A DNA stretch of 64,000 nt from Carboxylicivirga mesophila (GTDB lineage Bacteria > Bacteroidota > Bacteroidia > Bacteroidales > Marinilabiliaceae), in the NCBI RefSeq assembly GCF_018271975.1, contig NZ_JAGUCN010000014.1, positions 87,607 to 151,606 of the forward strand, in the 5' to 3' direction. The notes beneath the pieces were generated by a model. The model saw only the letters and a program-made list of their open reading frames with translations, had not been told where the DNA came from and made no database searches. Position 1 is the stretch's first letter. Each line of letters begins with the position of its first letter. Of this stretch, positions 9,288-18,274 are shown one piece after another. Both the position numbers and the translations under genes were made by a program.

Positions 9288-11294
9288 ATGAATAATGTAT
9301 TGCCCGACAACTTTGATACCGATAATACGGAGTTTCAAGATGCCCTGAAGCTGATACAGCACACGAATTCGTCGGTGTTTTTAACCGGGCGGGCCGGAAC
9401 CGGTAAATCAACATTTCTAAGATACATCTGCCAGCACACACATAAAAAATTTGTGGTGGTGGCACCTACCGGCATTGCGGCTATAAACGCAGGTGGTGTG
9501 ACTATTCACTCCTTTTTTAAAGTACCCTTCCGACCTATTCTGCCCGATGACCCGGATTTATCGACACAAAAAGGCCGTATTTTCGACTTTTTAAAATACC
9601 GCAAATCGCACACACAGATCATTAAAGAACTGGATCTGCTTATTATTGACGAGGTATCAATGGTGCGGGGCGATGTGCTGGATTTTATTGATAGAGTATT
9701 GAGGGTGTTTACCAAAAACATGAACCAGCCTTTTGGCGGTAAGCAGCTGCTGATGGTGGGCGATGTATTTCAGCTCGAACCGGTTGTTAAGCGGGATGAC
9801 TGGCAGATTTTGCGCCGGTTTTATCCATCCCCCTATTTCTTTTCGGCTCGTGTATTTAAACAAATCCCACTGGTACAGATAGAGCTGAAGAAAGTATACC
9901 GACAAAATGATGACACCTTTGTTAATCTCCTTGATCGGATCCGGCTAAAGCAGGCTGGCAATAAAGACATTGCTGCCATCAACGAACGTTTTAACCCGGG
10001 GTTTCAGAGCCCAATTGATGAGTTCTTTATTACCCTGGCAACTCGTCGGGATACGGTGGATTACATCAACGACAGTAAACTGGAGCAACTCGAAGGTGAA
10101 GAGCACACATTTACCGGGCGTATATCCGGTGAGTTCCCCGAATCGGGCTTGCCCACTTTAAAAGAATTGGTACTAAAAGGAAATGCCCAGGTGATGTTTG
10201 TTAAAAATGACATGGAAAAACGGTGGTACAATGGCAGCCTGGGACGCGTTGAAGAGATTGATGAACACGGCATATACGTACGTCTTCAAAATGAGGAGAT
10301 CCACCTGGTGGAGAAAGAAGTCTGGCGTAATATCCGCTATAAATATGATGAAAAAAACAACCGCATCATTGAAGAAGAACTAGGCTCTTTTACCCAATAC
10401 CCGTTGAAACTGGCATGGGCCATCACCGTCCATAAAAGTCAGGGGCTAACCTTCGATAAAGTGATGCTCGACTTCTCTGGCGGAGCTTTTGCCGGTGGTC
10501 AGCTATATGTAGCTCTTTCACGTTGCGTTTCGCTGGATGGTATTGTGCTTAAAACCAAAATCTCGCCTCGCGATGTTATTGTCAACAAAGAGGTAGTTGC
10601 CTTTTCCAGGGCTGCCAATAATAAAGTACTCATTGAGAAGGAGCTGAACAAAGCCGAAGCACAGGATTTATACAAAAATGCGCAACTGCACTTCGATGCA
10701 GGTAACTTTAACGATGCTGTGCACTCATTTGCATTGGCTAACGAGAAGCAAGAAGCCCTTTCGGTGGAATCGGTCCAGAGAATGATTGCCATTAAGCTAT
10801 CGAAAATAACTCAACTTGCAAACGAAGTAAAAGAGTTGAACGCCGCCATAAAACGCCAGCAGAAGAATGTGGAAGAATTTGCCCGCGAATATTACCTGAT
10901 GGCAAATGAATGTCTGCTCAAATTCAAGGATAAACCATCGGCCATGGGCAACCTCAACAAAGCACTTCAACTGAAGCCACAGTTTTTTGATGCATTGGTC
11001 AAAAGAGCTGGCTTACATGTGGAGATGGGTGATTTAGAGGGAGCAGACAAAGACTACTCACATGCCGATAAACTCAAGTCAAAATCTTATAAGGTAAAAT
11101 ACAACCGGGGGCGCACACGCCTTGAACTTAAAAAGTATGAACAGGCTTACAATGACCTGCTACAGGCCACCCGCATTAAAAAAGATAATGCCGAAGCCTA
11201 CTTTTATTTGGGAGTAGCCTGTGAAAAAATGGGTGATATGCAAAAGGCTGCCGAATACAAAAACATAGCTGAGCATCTTGGCTTTGACGAGTAG
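9288..11294 (+). CDS. Pif1/RecD-like superfamily 1 helicase with C-terminal TPR domain
   Basis: 668 residues. Walker A is GRAGTGKST (34-42), Walker B IIDEVSMV (119-126), a sensor-like GDVFQLEPV follows, and the C-terminal helicase motif TVHKSQGLTFDKV lies near residue 380. This order matches Pif1-like DNA helicases of superfamily 1B. From about residue 470 the protein continues with a helical segment, a predicted coiled coil (EVKELNAAIKRQQKNVEEF) and TPR motifs (ALQLKPQFFDALVKRAGL, AEAYFYLGVACEKMGD). The TPR tail is not part of standard Pif1 proteins. It follows the secreted TPR gene with no gap. Likely acts on DNA or RNA-DNA structures; the partner bound by the TPR tail is unknown. Confidence 0.85.
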   Translation: MNNVLPDNFDTDNTEFQDALKLIQHTNSSVFLTGRAGTGKSTFLRYICQHTHKKFVVVAPTGIAAINAGGVTIHSFFKVPFRPILPDDPDLSTQKGRIFDFLKYRKSHTQIIKELDLLIIDEVSMVRGDVLDFIDRVLRVFTKNMNQPFGGKQLLMVGDVFQLEPVVKRDDWQILRRFYPSPYFFSARVFKQIPLVQIELKKVYRQNDDTFVNLLDRIRLKQAGNKDIAAINERFNPGFQSPIDEFFITLATRRDTVDYINDSKLEQLEGEEHTFTGRISGEFPESGLPTLKELVLKGNAQVMFVKNDMEKRWYNGSLGRVEEIDEHGIYVRLQNEEIHLVEKEVWRNIRYKYDEKNNRIIEEELGSFTQYPLKLAWAITVHKSQGLTFDKVMLDFSGGAFAGGQLYVALSRCVSLDGIVLKTKISPRDVIVNKEVVAFSRAANNKVLIEKELNKAEAQDLYKNAQLHFDAGNFNDAVHSFALANEKQEALSVESVQRMIAIKLSKITQLANEVKELNAAIKRQQKNVEEFAREYYLMANECLLKFKDKPSAMGNLNKALQLKPQFFDALVKRAGLHVEMGDLEGADKDYSHADKLKSKSYKVKYNRGRTRLELKKYEQAYNDLLQATRIKKDNAEAYFYLGVACEKMGDMQKAAEYKNIAEHLGFDE

Positions 11295-11362
11295 CTCATT
11301 TATCCATAGTATATACTCAATACAGACAAAAACACATCAACGACTTAACAAATAGGCGATTG

Positions 11363-11998
11363 TTACTCCTTTTCGCTTAACGAGATATGCGGCATGGTAA
11401 TATTGTATTTAACCGCCCACAATCGTATCCCAATAATGCTTAATACAGTTACACTCTCACAAATCACTTCAGGCACATGCAAATAGTAGATTATCAGGAA
11501 AATAATGGCACCTGTAATACAGGCTGTGGCATATATTTCCTTGTGAAAGATGAGGGGTACTTCATTGGTTAAAGTATCGCGGATAATACCTCCCACCACA
11601 GCCGATGAAAGCCCCATTATAACAGCAATAGGTGCCGAAATACCAAATGCCAAAGCTTTCTCGAGGCCTAATACCGTGAATACACCAATACCGATGGTAT
11701 CAAACAGAAACAAGGTATTACGTAGCCTGATTACATGCTTTTTAAACAGGATGGTGATTAATATACCGGCCAGTATGACAAAGAAATAATTATTGGATTG
11801 AATCCATGAAACAGGCAAATTCCCCAACATTATATCCCTGACTGTACCTCCACCGATGGCGGTTACAAAACCAATAAATATAGCTCCAAAAATATCCAGG
11901 CGCTTTTGAGCAGCTGTAAGCGTTCCACTAATGGCAAACACCATCGTGCCAATGTAGTCGAACAAAAGCAATAAATCGAATGACTGTACCATGGCCAT
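11363..11998 (-). CDS. TRIC-family cation channel protein (UPF0126/YicG-like)
   Basis: 211 residues of seven predicted membrane helices arranged as two repeats, each carrying a glycine-rich GG..RD signature (GGGTVRDIMLG near residue 49 and VGGIIRDTLTN near 137). This is the fold of trimeric intracellular cation channels. The ATG overlaps the stop of the upstream HAD gene (TAATG), so translation is probably coupled. A later start, two codons downstream (MVQSFD), is possible. Confidence 0.85.
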   Translation of the reverse strand: MAMVQSFDLLLLFDYIGTMVFAISGTLTAAQKRLDIFGAIFIGFVTAIGGGTVRDIMLGNLPVSWIQSNNYFFVILAGILITILFKKHVIRLRNTLFLFDTIGIGVFTVLGLEKALAFGISAPIAVIMGLSSAVVGGIIRDTLTNEVPLIFHKEIYATACITGAIIFLIIYYLHVPEVICESVTVLSIIGIRLWAVKYNITMPHISLSEKE

Positions 11999-12603
11999 TA
12001 ACGATAATAAGGTTTAACATCAATTACATGCATACCTGCTGCCACAGCCGCATCCATGCCTAAATGACCATCTTCAAATACCATACACTCAGCAGGGTTA
12101 ACTTTAATGGCTTCGGCAGCTTTTAAAAAAGTATCAGGATGTGGCTTGTAATTATCCACATCATCTGATGTTATAACTGCTTCAAAGTGATTAATAATTC
12201 CACTATTGCTCAGTAAACGCATGGCTCGCTCGCGGCTGGCACCGGTACCAACAGCCATGGGAAGTAAGCCTTCATATCGTTTGACCACATCATATACCGC
12301 TTCAACAATTTCCACATTGTGTAAATTCTGTTCAACCAGGTTCTCTTTATTTTGCACCAACTCCTCGGGGGCAATGTCCATGCCAAAGGTGTCAATCAAA
12401 TCTTTGCCTAATTCCACCACCGGTCGCCCTGTCAATCCAATAAAGTACTCATATTCAAAATCAACCCCAAATGGCTGACAAGCCGCCAACCACGCTTTAT
12501 AATGAATTGGTGTACTGTTTAAGAGGGTACCGTCCATATCAAAAATCAACCCTTTAATATGTTGCGGTATAACTATTTGATTTAATGCTTTATTATCACT
12601 CAT
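11998..12603 (-). CDS. HAD-superfamily hydrolase, beta-phosphoglucomutase-like subfamily
   Basis: 201 residues. Motif I is IFDMDGTLLNS with nucleophile D22 and general acid D24, followed by an alpha-helical cap. Motif II is VGTGASRE, motif III is the lysine in NYKPHPD and motif IV is VFEDGHLGMDAA. All catalytic elements are present. This pattern fits sugar-phosphate phosphatases or beta-phosphoglucomutases; the substrate cannot be told. A near-consensus -7 box (TATTTTCG, 12625-12632, minus) lies about 22 bp upstream. First gene of a two-gene operon with the TRIC-type channel. Confidence 0.85.
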   Translation of the reverse strand: MSDNKALNQIVIPQHIKGLIFDMDGTLLNSTPIHYKAWLAACQPFGVDFEYEYFIGLTGRPVVELGKDLIDTFGMDIAPEELVQNKENLVEQNLHNVEIVEAVYDVVKRYEGLLPMAVGTGASRERAMRLLSNSGIINHFEAVITSDDVDNYKPHPDTFLKAAEAIKVNPAECMVFEDGHLGMDAAVAAGMHVIDVKPYYR

Positions 12604-12676
12604 GGCTTGTTTTGCTTAGTGGCGCGAAAATAAACATTATGAATGTAAAAATACATTTCGAAACGCTAACATTTTC

Positions 12677-12684
12677 TAACTTTG
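12677..12684 (+). promoter_or_regulatory. -7 box for the MscS gene
   Basis: TAACTTTG, exact TAnnTTTG match, 65 bp before the mscS-like ATG in the divergent intergenic region. Confidence 0.55.
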
Positions 12685-12749
12685 GCAGAACATTAGCAGA
12701 GCTAAAATGTTTAACCAGCGACTTTAATAGTAAACTTAACTTATAGATT

Positions 12750-13577
12750 ATGGAAGAATTAGGGATTAATGGATTTGACTGGAAACCCATTTATGACTGG
12801 GTAATAGCCAATGGTATCAGGCTTCTGGCCGCTATTCTGATTGCCGTCATCGGCCTTTGGATCATCAATAAAATTGTCAAAGGTTTTAAAAAGCTACTGG
12901 CCGCCAGGGGTGTAGATGAAACACTTGTTCCATTTATCATTAGCCTTACATCAGTGACCTTAAAGGTACTGCTGTTCATCAGCGTCATTAGCTACCTGGG
13001 TATTCAAATGACCTCATTTATAGCCATATTGGGTGCAGCAGGTTTGGCAGTAGGTATGGCACTATCGGGCACCTTGCAAAATTTTGCCGGAGGCGTCATC
13101 CTCCTTATTCTTAAGCCTTTTAAAGTGGGCGACTTTATTGAGGCACAAGGCCATACTGGACTTGTTAAGGAAATACAGATATTCAACACCATCCTTACAA
13201 CACCTGACAACAAAGTGGTGATCATACCAAACGGAGGCTTATCAACCGGGGCCATGACTAACTATTCTAAAGAAGAAACCCGCCGTGTGGATTTTGTATT
13301 TGGCATTGGCTATGATGATGACATTGATAAAGCTCGCAATATCATTATTGAGGTAGCCAGCAAACAAGAGTTGATAATGAAAGATCCTGCCATATTTGTT
13401 GGTGTGCTGGAACATGGTGATAGCTCTATTAATCTGGTGACACGCGTTTGGTCCAAAACAAGCGACTACTGGACAGTCTATTTCTACATGATGGAATTTG
13501 TAAAGAAAGAGTTTGACAAACAAGGCATCAGCATCCCATTCCCGCAAAGAGATGTGCACTTGTTCAACGAAAAATAA
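12750..13577 (+). CDS. MscS-family mechanosensitive channel
   Basis: 275 residues, close to the size of E. coli MscS. Three N-terminal helices are followed by the pore helix TM3, rich in Gly/Ala (GAAGLAVGMALSGTLQN), then GGVILLILKPFKVGD and the beta domain with PNGGLSTGAMTNYS. These are hallmark MscS positions. It protects against osmotic down-shock by opening under membrane tension. Own promoter and a downstream hairpin make it a single-gene unit. Confidence 0.93.
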   Translation: MEELGINGFDWKPIYDWVIANGIRLLAAILIAVIGLWIINKIVKGFKKLLAARGVDETLVPFIISLTSVTLKVLLFISVISYLGIQMTSFIAILGAAGLAVGMALSGTLQNFAGGVILLILKPFKVGDFIEAQGHTGLVKEIQIFNTILTTPDNKVVIIPNGGLSTGAMTNYSKEETRRVDFVFGIGYDDDIDKARNIIIEVASKQELIMKDPAIFVGVLEHGDSSINLVTRVWSKTSDYWTVYFYMMEFVKKEFDKQGISIPFPQRDVHLFNEK

Positions 13578-13591
13578 TTATTAACCCATAC

Positions 13592-13617
13592 AAAGCTCTG
13601 TTAACCGGCAGAGCTTT
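13592..13617 (+). terminator. Hairpin after mscS-like gene
   Basis: Perfect 9-bp stem AAAGCTCTG/CAGAGCTTT with an 8-nt loop, followed only by CTACTT, so a modest terminator. Confidence 0.55.
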
Positions 13618-13635
13618 CTACTTATTAATCAATTT

Positions 13636-14523
13636 ATGAAGAAAGCATTAGGCATTAGCCTGTTATTTATGGCGCTAACGGCCGTTGGTCAAACCGCTGA
13701 AAACGACACCATCAAACACTGGAAAATAGGTGGCACACCCTCATTTACCTTCAACCAGGTTTCGTTAACCAACTGGGCAGCCGGTGGTAAAAACTCGGTT
13801 GCAGGTACTTTTTTACTCAACTCGTATTTTAATTACAGCAAAAACAAAATCAAGTGGGATAATACCATTGACATGGGCTACGGTTTAACCAAGCAAGGTA
13901 CCGATAACATGGTTAAAACAGAGGATAAACTCTACCTGACATCTAAACTGGGCTACCAGGCCGATGGCAGTAAGTGGTATTACACGGCTTTAATGGATTT
14001 CAAAACGCAATTTGATGTGGGTTACAGCGATCCGCCGGAGAATACCACCAAACTATCGGAATTTATGGCTCCTGCTTACCTCAACTTATCGCTGGGTATG
14101 GATTACAAGCCCAATGATAATTTCTCGGTGTACCTATCGCCACTAACCAGTAAGATGACGGTTGTACTGGACGACTCGTTATCCAACGCCGGTGCTTTTG
14201 GTGTGAAGGAAGGTGAAAATTTGCGCAGTGAATTTGGTGCATCAGCTAAATTGCTGGCCAAAAAAGCCAACATTGTGAAAAACGTGGATGTGAGCACCCG
14301 TTTGGATTTATTCTCCAATCTGAAACGACCACAAAACATTGACGTAGACTGGGAGCTGGCTTTTAACATGAAGGTTAATTCATTTTTAAGTGCTGTAGCT
14401 ACCTTCAACCTCATCTACGATGATGATATTAAGTATGTAAATGCTGCCAAAGAAGAAGAGGGACCGCGCGTGCAGTTCAAACAACTCTTTGGTTTTGGTA
14501 TAAGTTATAAGTTCGGACAATAG
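13636..14523 (+). CDS. DUF3078 outer-membrane protein
   Basis: 295 residues with a signal peptide ending near residue 19 (AVGQT). The segment WKIGGTPSFTFNQVSLTNW, then AAGGKNSVAGT and WDNTIDMGYGLTKQG, is the conserved core of the Bacteroidota-specific DUF3078 family, predicted to form a small outer-membrane barrel. Function unknown. It follows mscS after a hairpin and ends at a strong terminator. Confidence 0.88.
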   Translation: MKKALGISLLFMALTAVGQTAENDTIKHWKIGGTPSFTFNQVSLTNWAAGGKNSVAGTFLLNSYFNYSKNKIKWDNTIDMGYGLTKQGTDNMVKTEDKLYLTSKLGYQADGSKWYYTALMDFKTQFDVGYSDPPENTTKLSEFMAPAYLNLSLGMDYKPNDNFSVYLSPLTSKMTVVLDDSLSNAGAFGVKEGENLRSEFGASAKLLAKKANIVKNVDVSTRLDLFSNLKRPQNIDVDWELAFNMKVNSFLSAVATFNLIYDDDIKYVNAAKEEEGPRVQFKQLFGFGISYKFGQ

Positions 14524-14541
14524 GCCTGACTAATCGGAGAG

Positions 14542-14577
14542 AAGCCTTGGTTAGATTGCTAATCAAGGCTTTTTTAT
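14542..14577 (+). terminator. Strong terminator after DUF3078 gene
   Basis: 13-bp stem AAGCCTTGGTTAG / CTAATCAAGGCTT (one G-T pair, 4-nt loop), then TTTTTATTT. The T-run overlaps the stop codon of the convergent DUF3820 gene. Confidence 0.85.
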
Positions 14578-14783
14578 TTCCTTAAGGGCTTTAGCAGGTA
14601 TTCCAATCCGTTAAGCTTAATCTCATAGAGGGTGTGCAACAACATGCCCAGCTTTCCTTCGGGAAAGCCCTTGCTATGGTACCAAACCAGGTACGGTTCG
14701 GGTAAATCGCATAATATCCAACCTTTATATTTACCATATGGCATGCGCATGGTAGTTAACAGCAGCAGTAATTTTGAATCCAT
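14574..14783 (-). CDS. DUF3820 family protein
   Basis: 69 residues. The core MPYGKYKGWILCDLPEPYL, then GFPEGKLG and YEIKLNGLE, matches DUF3820, a small cytoplasmic family of unknown role often described as a putative quorum-sensing-regulated factor in proteobacteria. A near-consensus -7 box (TACTTTCG, 14802-14809 minus) lies 19 bp upstream of the ATG. Initiation could also be at the internal Met of MRMPYG. Confidence 0.85.
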   Translation of the reverse strand: MDSKLLLLLTTMRMPYGKYKGWILCDLPEPYLVWYHSKGFPEGKLGMLLHTLYEIKLNGLEYLLKPLRK

Positions 14784-14961
14784 CTTAGAGGTTTATAGCT
14801 GCGAAAGTACATTTTTCAGATGATTCTATTCCATCAAATGGCAATTTAAGCGCTTTTCAATTACTTGAGTTGTACAGTAAAATATTAAACATTAACTTTT
14901 CTACTTTTTAAAACAACTAAATTAAATCTACACCCACTAATGGGGTCTAAACAAAAACTAA

Positions 14962-17385
14962 ATGCAAATGAAACACCTATTGTTACTTTTAACCGGCATA
15001 CTGCTGTGTGGCCTGACAGTAAGCGCACAAATCGACCTGACTTACCAGGAACCTTCTGAAGAAATTCTGCAACTGGCGGATGTACCCCTACCTCCCGGCA
15101 CTTCCATAAACGACGATGGCTCAGTCATTGTTCTTTTCTATCGCAATCAATACAAAAGCATCGGTGAATTATCGGAGCAGGAAATAAAACTGGCAGGCAT
15201 CCGCACCAATCCTGTGACCAACATTTCATCACGCACCAGGTTTTCCAACACTGTTAAGCTGCAGAAAAAGAAAGAAGGCATTTTGGAAGTAAAAGGCATG
15301 CCTCAAAATGCCCGGTTAGCTAATTTCTCCTGGTCGCCTGATCAAAGCAAAATGGCATTTACAAACACAGTAAGCAATGGTACCGAGCTATGGTACATTG
15401 ATATTGCCACCAGCACGGCACATAAACTCACCGAAGCGAACCTGAACGGCAACCTGGGTATGCCTTTCATCTGGATGAAAGATAACAGTGCTCTGATTGT
15501 AAAAACAATACCTGCCAACAGAGGTCAGCTGGTTGATAAAGGAACTGCCATTCCACAAGGTCCTGTTGTATCAGTTAATGAAGGCCAAAAAGCTCAGAAC
15601 CGTACTTATCAGGACCTACTGAAAGATAAGCTGGATGAGGAGAACTTTATCAAACTGGCAGAATCGGACCTTAAAAAAGTGAGCCTCAACGGCCAACAGG
15701 CTGACTGGGCCCCAAAGGCCATTTATCGCAGCATCAATTTCTCACCGGACGGCAACTATGCCATTATATCTATCATTAAGCAACCTTTTTCATACATAGT
15801 ACCTTATCGCCGGTTTCCAACCGACTATGTTTTAGCCAGTAAGGATGGCAAAAAGCTCCAAACCATTGAAAAGGTACCACTCATTGAAGAACTACCCAAA
15901 GGTTTTATGGCCGAACGGACTGGTAAACGTAGCATCACCTGGCGCAATGACAAACCTGCCACCATGGTTTGGACGGAAGTATTAGATAAAGGAGATCCGG
16001 AAGTAGAGGCTGAATACCGCGATGAGGTATTTGAATGGCCGGCTCCTTTTACCGAGGAACCAACTTCATTATTAAAAACCATTAATCGCTTTGCCGGTAT
16101 CACGTGGGGAAGCGATAATGTAGCCATGGCCTACGACTACTGGTGGAATACACGCAATACAAAAACTTACCTGTTTAATCCATCTGATGCCAGCAAGCAG
16201 CCAGCAGTGCTTTACGATCGTAACTATCAGGATCGCTATAATGACCCAGGTGACTTTATTACTGAGCGTAATGAATACAACCGCGAAATATTGGTGATGG
16301 ATAAGGGTAATGTTTACCTCGAAGGCGATGGCTTTTCGAAAGAAGGTCAGAATCCTTTCATTGATATGATGAACCTGAACACTAAAAAAACCACTCGTTT
16401 GTACCAGGCTGAAAACAAGGACAAGCTGGAAACCATCTCGAAGATTATTAATATTCGAAAAGGCGAAATCATAACACGTGTTCAATCGCCTACAGACTAC
16501 CCAAATTATTATGCCCGCAATATTAAATCGCGTAAGGCACCACGCCCGGTAACGCAATTCGAGAACCCGTTTAAAAGCCTGGAAGGCGTGCACAAGGAGT
16601 TAGTAAAATATACACGTGAAGATGGTTTACCACTTTCGGGCACCTTATACCTACCCGCTGGTTATGACATGAGCAACAAAGAGCGTCTGCCACTCATCAT
16701 GTGGGCCTACCCAACTGAATATAAAGACAAACAAAGTGCCGGTCAGGTTACAACCTCAGCCAATGAATTTATCTATCCCTGGTATGGTTCGCCAGTATTT
16801 TGGGTGATGAAAGGCTATGCCGTGCTGGATGATGCCTCCTTCCCTATTGTTGGTGAAGGTGAAGAAGAGCCTAATGACACCTTCATTCCGCAATTGGTAG
16901 CCAATGCCAAAGCCGCCATCGATTACCTGGATGAACAAGGCTATATCGACCGCGAGCGAGTAGCTGTGGGTGGCCATTCGTATGGCGCTTTTATGACAGC
17001 CAACCTGCTAACTCATTCAGATCTGTTTGCGGCAGGCATAGCACGCAGCGGCGCCTACAACCGCACGCTTACGCCTTTTGGTTTTCAGAGTGAAGAACGC
17101 AACTATTGGGAGGCTCCAGATATTTACAACACCATGTCACCATTTATGAATGCCAGCAAAATGAAGCATCCACTCCTATTGATTCATGGTGTGGAAGACA
17201 ATAACTCTGGCACCTACACCATGCAAAGTGAACGTTATTTTAATGCGCTTAAAGGCTTGGGAGCCACCGTTCGTTTAGTGCTGCTGCCATCCGAAAGCCA
17301 TGGCTATCGTGCCCGCGAATCGGTATTACACATGTTATGGGAGCAAGATCAATGGCTTGAAAAGTATGTAAAAAACAAACAATAG
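14962..17385 (+). CDS. S9-family prolyl-oligopeptidase, glutamyl endopeptidase-like
   Basis: 807 residues with a signal peptide ending near residue 23 (TVSAQ). The first about 540 residues have the beta-propeller character of S9 enzymes; the C-terminal alpha/beta hydrolase carries S673 in GGHSYGAF, D746 in HGVEDNNSG and H780 in ESHGYRARES. The stretch around IARSGAYNRTLTPFGFQ closely resembles the glutamyl endopeptidases known from plant chloroplasts and cyanobacteria (S9D), from memory. Likely a periplasmic peptidase acting on peptides. The start could be two residues later (ATG at 14968). Flanked by its own terminator. Confidence 0.9.
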   Translation: MQMKHLLLLLTGILLCGLTVSAQIDLTYQEPSEEILQLADVPLPPGTSINDDGSVIVLFYRNQYKSIGELSEQEIKLAGIRTNPVTNISSRTRFSNTVKLQKKKEGILEVKGMPQNARLANFSWSPDQSKMAFTNTVSNGTELWYIDIATSTAHKLTEANLNGNLGMPFIWMKDNSALIVKTIPANRGQLVDKGTAIPQGPVVSVNEGQKAQNRTYQDLLKDKLDEENFIKLAESDLKKVSLNGQQADWAPKAIYRSINFSPDGNYAIISIIKQPFSYIVPYRRFPTDYVLASKDGKKLQTIEKVPLIEELPKGFMAERTGKRSITWRNDKPATMVWTEVLDKGDPEVEAEYRDEVFEWPAPFTEEPTSLLKTINRFAGITWGSDNVAMAYDYWWNTRNTKTYLFNPSDASKQPAVLYDRNYQDRYNDPGDFITERNEYNREILVMDKGNVYLEGDGFSKEGQNPFIDMMNLNTKKTTRLYQAENKDKLETISKIINIRKGEIITRVQSPTDYPNYYARNIKSRKAPRPVTQFENPFKSLEGVHKELVKYTREDGLPLSGTLYLPAGYDMSNKERLPLIMWAYPTEYKDKQSAGQVTTSANEFIYPWYGSPVFWVMKGYAVLDDASFPIVGEGEEEPNDTFIPQLVANAKAAIDYLDEQGYIDRERVAVGGHSYGAFMTANLLTHSDLFAAGIARSGAYNRTLTPFGFQSEERNYWEAPDIYNTMSPFMNASKMKHPLLLIHGVEDNNSGTYTMQSERYFNALKGLGATVRLVLLPSESHGYRARESVLHMLWEQDQWLEKYVKNKQ

Positions 17386-17391
17386 ATTATC

Positions 17392-17429
17392 TTAAGAGCT
17401 GCTTTTAATAAAAGTAGCTCTTAATTTTT
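17392..17429 (+). terminator. Terminator after S9 peptidase
   Basis: About 15-bp stem (TTAAGAGCTGCTTTT with AAAAGTAGCTCTTAA) followed by TTTTT, 7 nt after the stop. Confidence 0.85.
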
Positions 17430-17441
17430 AAAACCAGACAT

Positions 17442-18194
17442 ATGCAACTATCGCAGCTTAATCTTCAGGACATAAAGAAGCACCGCTTTGACTTGGCAAT
17501 ACTGCCCTGGGGTGCCACCGAGGCGCATAACTTTCATTTGCCATATGGTACAGACAACTATCAGAATGGTGTGATTATTAACCAATCGGCACAACTGGCC
17601 AACGAACAAGGAGCCAAAGTCCTCGTCTTACCCGAAATACCATTTGGAGTTAATACAGGACAGACCGATATCCCTTATGTCATTAACATGCTTCCCTCAA
17701 CACAACAAGCCATATTGAAAGATGTGGCCACATCGGTGTTTAAGCAATGTGATAAGCTACTGATTTTTAACGGACATGGAGGCAATGATTTCAAGACCAT
17801 GATACGCGAGCTGGGGCTGCAGTTTCCAAGCAAGAAACTGGTAACCTGCAATTGGTTTCAGGCCCTGGATGCAGACAAGTACTTTGCTCATGCCGGCGAC
17901 CATGCCGACGAAACTGAAACTAGCTTGATGCAATACCTCTACCCTGAGTTAGTTCGCCCGTTAAGCGAAGCCGGCAATGGCCAAAACAAGCTGTTTAAGG
18001 TGAATGCGCTCAATCAGAAATGGGCATGGGCCGAGCGCGAATGGACTAAAGTGAGTAACGATACAGGTGTGGGTAACCCGTCTAAATCAACCGCTGAAAA
18101 AGGCGAACGTTTTTTCAATGATCTTTGCCAGGTGATTAGCCAGTTTCTGATAGATCTGGCCAAAACATCAGTGGATGATTTTTATGGGTATTAA
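17442..18194 (+). CDS. Creatininase-family metal-dependent amidohydrolase
   Basis: 250 residues. The metal-binding signatures of the creatininase fold are present: E in PWGATEAHNFHLPYGTD, the H and D of HLPYGTD, H in FNGHGGND, and a late Glu in DHADETETS. Family members hydrolyse creatinine or formamide-type amides (for example FAPy or mycofactocin precursors). The substrate here cannot be told. It begins directly after the terminator of the S9 gene, so it probably has its own promoter, although no exact TAnnTTTG box is seen. Confidence 0.87.
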   Translation: MQLSQLNLQDIKKHRFDLAILPWGATEAHNFHLPYGTDNYQNGVIINQSAQLANEQGAKVLVLPEIPFGVNTGQTDIPYVINMLPSTQQAILKDVATSVFKQCDKLLIFNGHGGNDFKTMIRELGLQFPSKKLVTCNWFQALDADKYFAHAGDHADETETSLMQYLYPELVRPLSEAGNGQNKLFKVNALNQKWAWAEREWTKVSNDTGVGNPSKSTAEKGERFFNDLCQVISQFLIDLAKTSVDDFYGY

Positions 18195-18234
18195 ATCACA
18201 TACAACTCTTTTGAACGCAATTCAATTGTAAAAG

Positions 18235-18269
18235 AAATAAGCTATCAGCCATCAGCTAATAGCTTATTT
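18235..18269. terminator. Bidirectional terminator between creatininase and nucleoid-protein genes
   Basis: Perfect 11-bp stem AAATAAGCTAT / ATAGCTTATTT with a 13-nt loop; T-rich on the plus side and shared by two convergent genes. The loop and right arm are built of degenerate heptamers. Confidence 0.7.
18241..18268. repeat. Four degenerate heptamers
   Basis: GCTATCA, GCCATCA, GCTAATA, GCTTATT in register. Too degenerate to be certain, but the same 7-nt period recurs at 43841 and 59776. Confidence 0.4.
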
Positions 18270-18274
18270 TATTA

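Noticed and set aside
16072..16593. 173-codon minus-strand frame inside the S9 peptidase gene
   Set aside because: Antisense shadow of a conserved enzyme.
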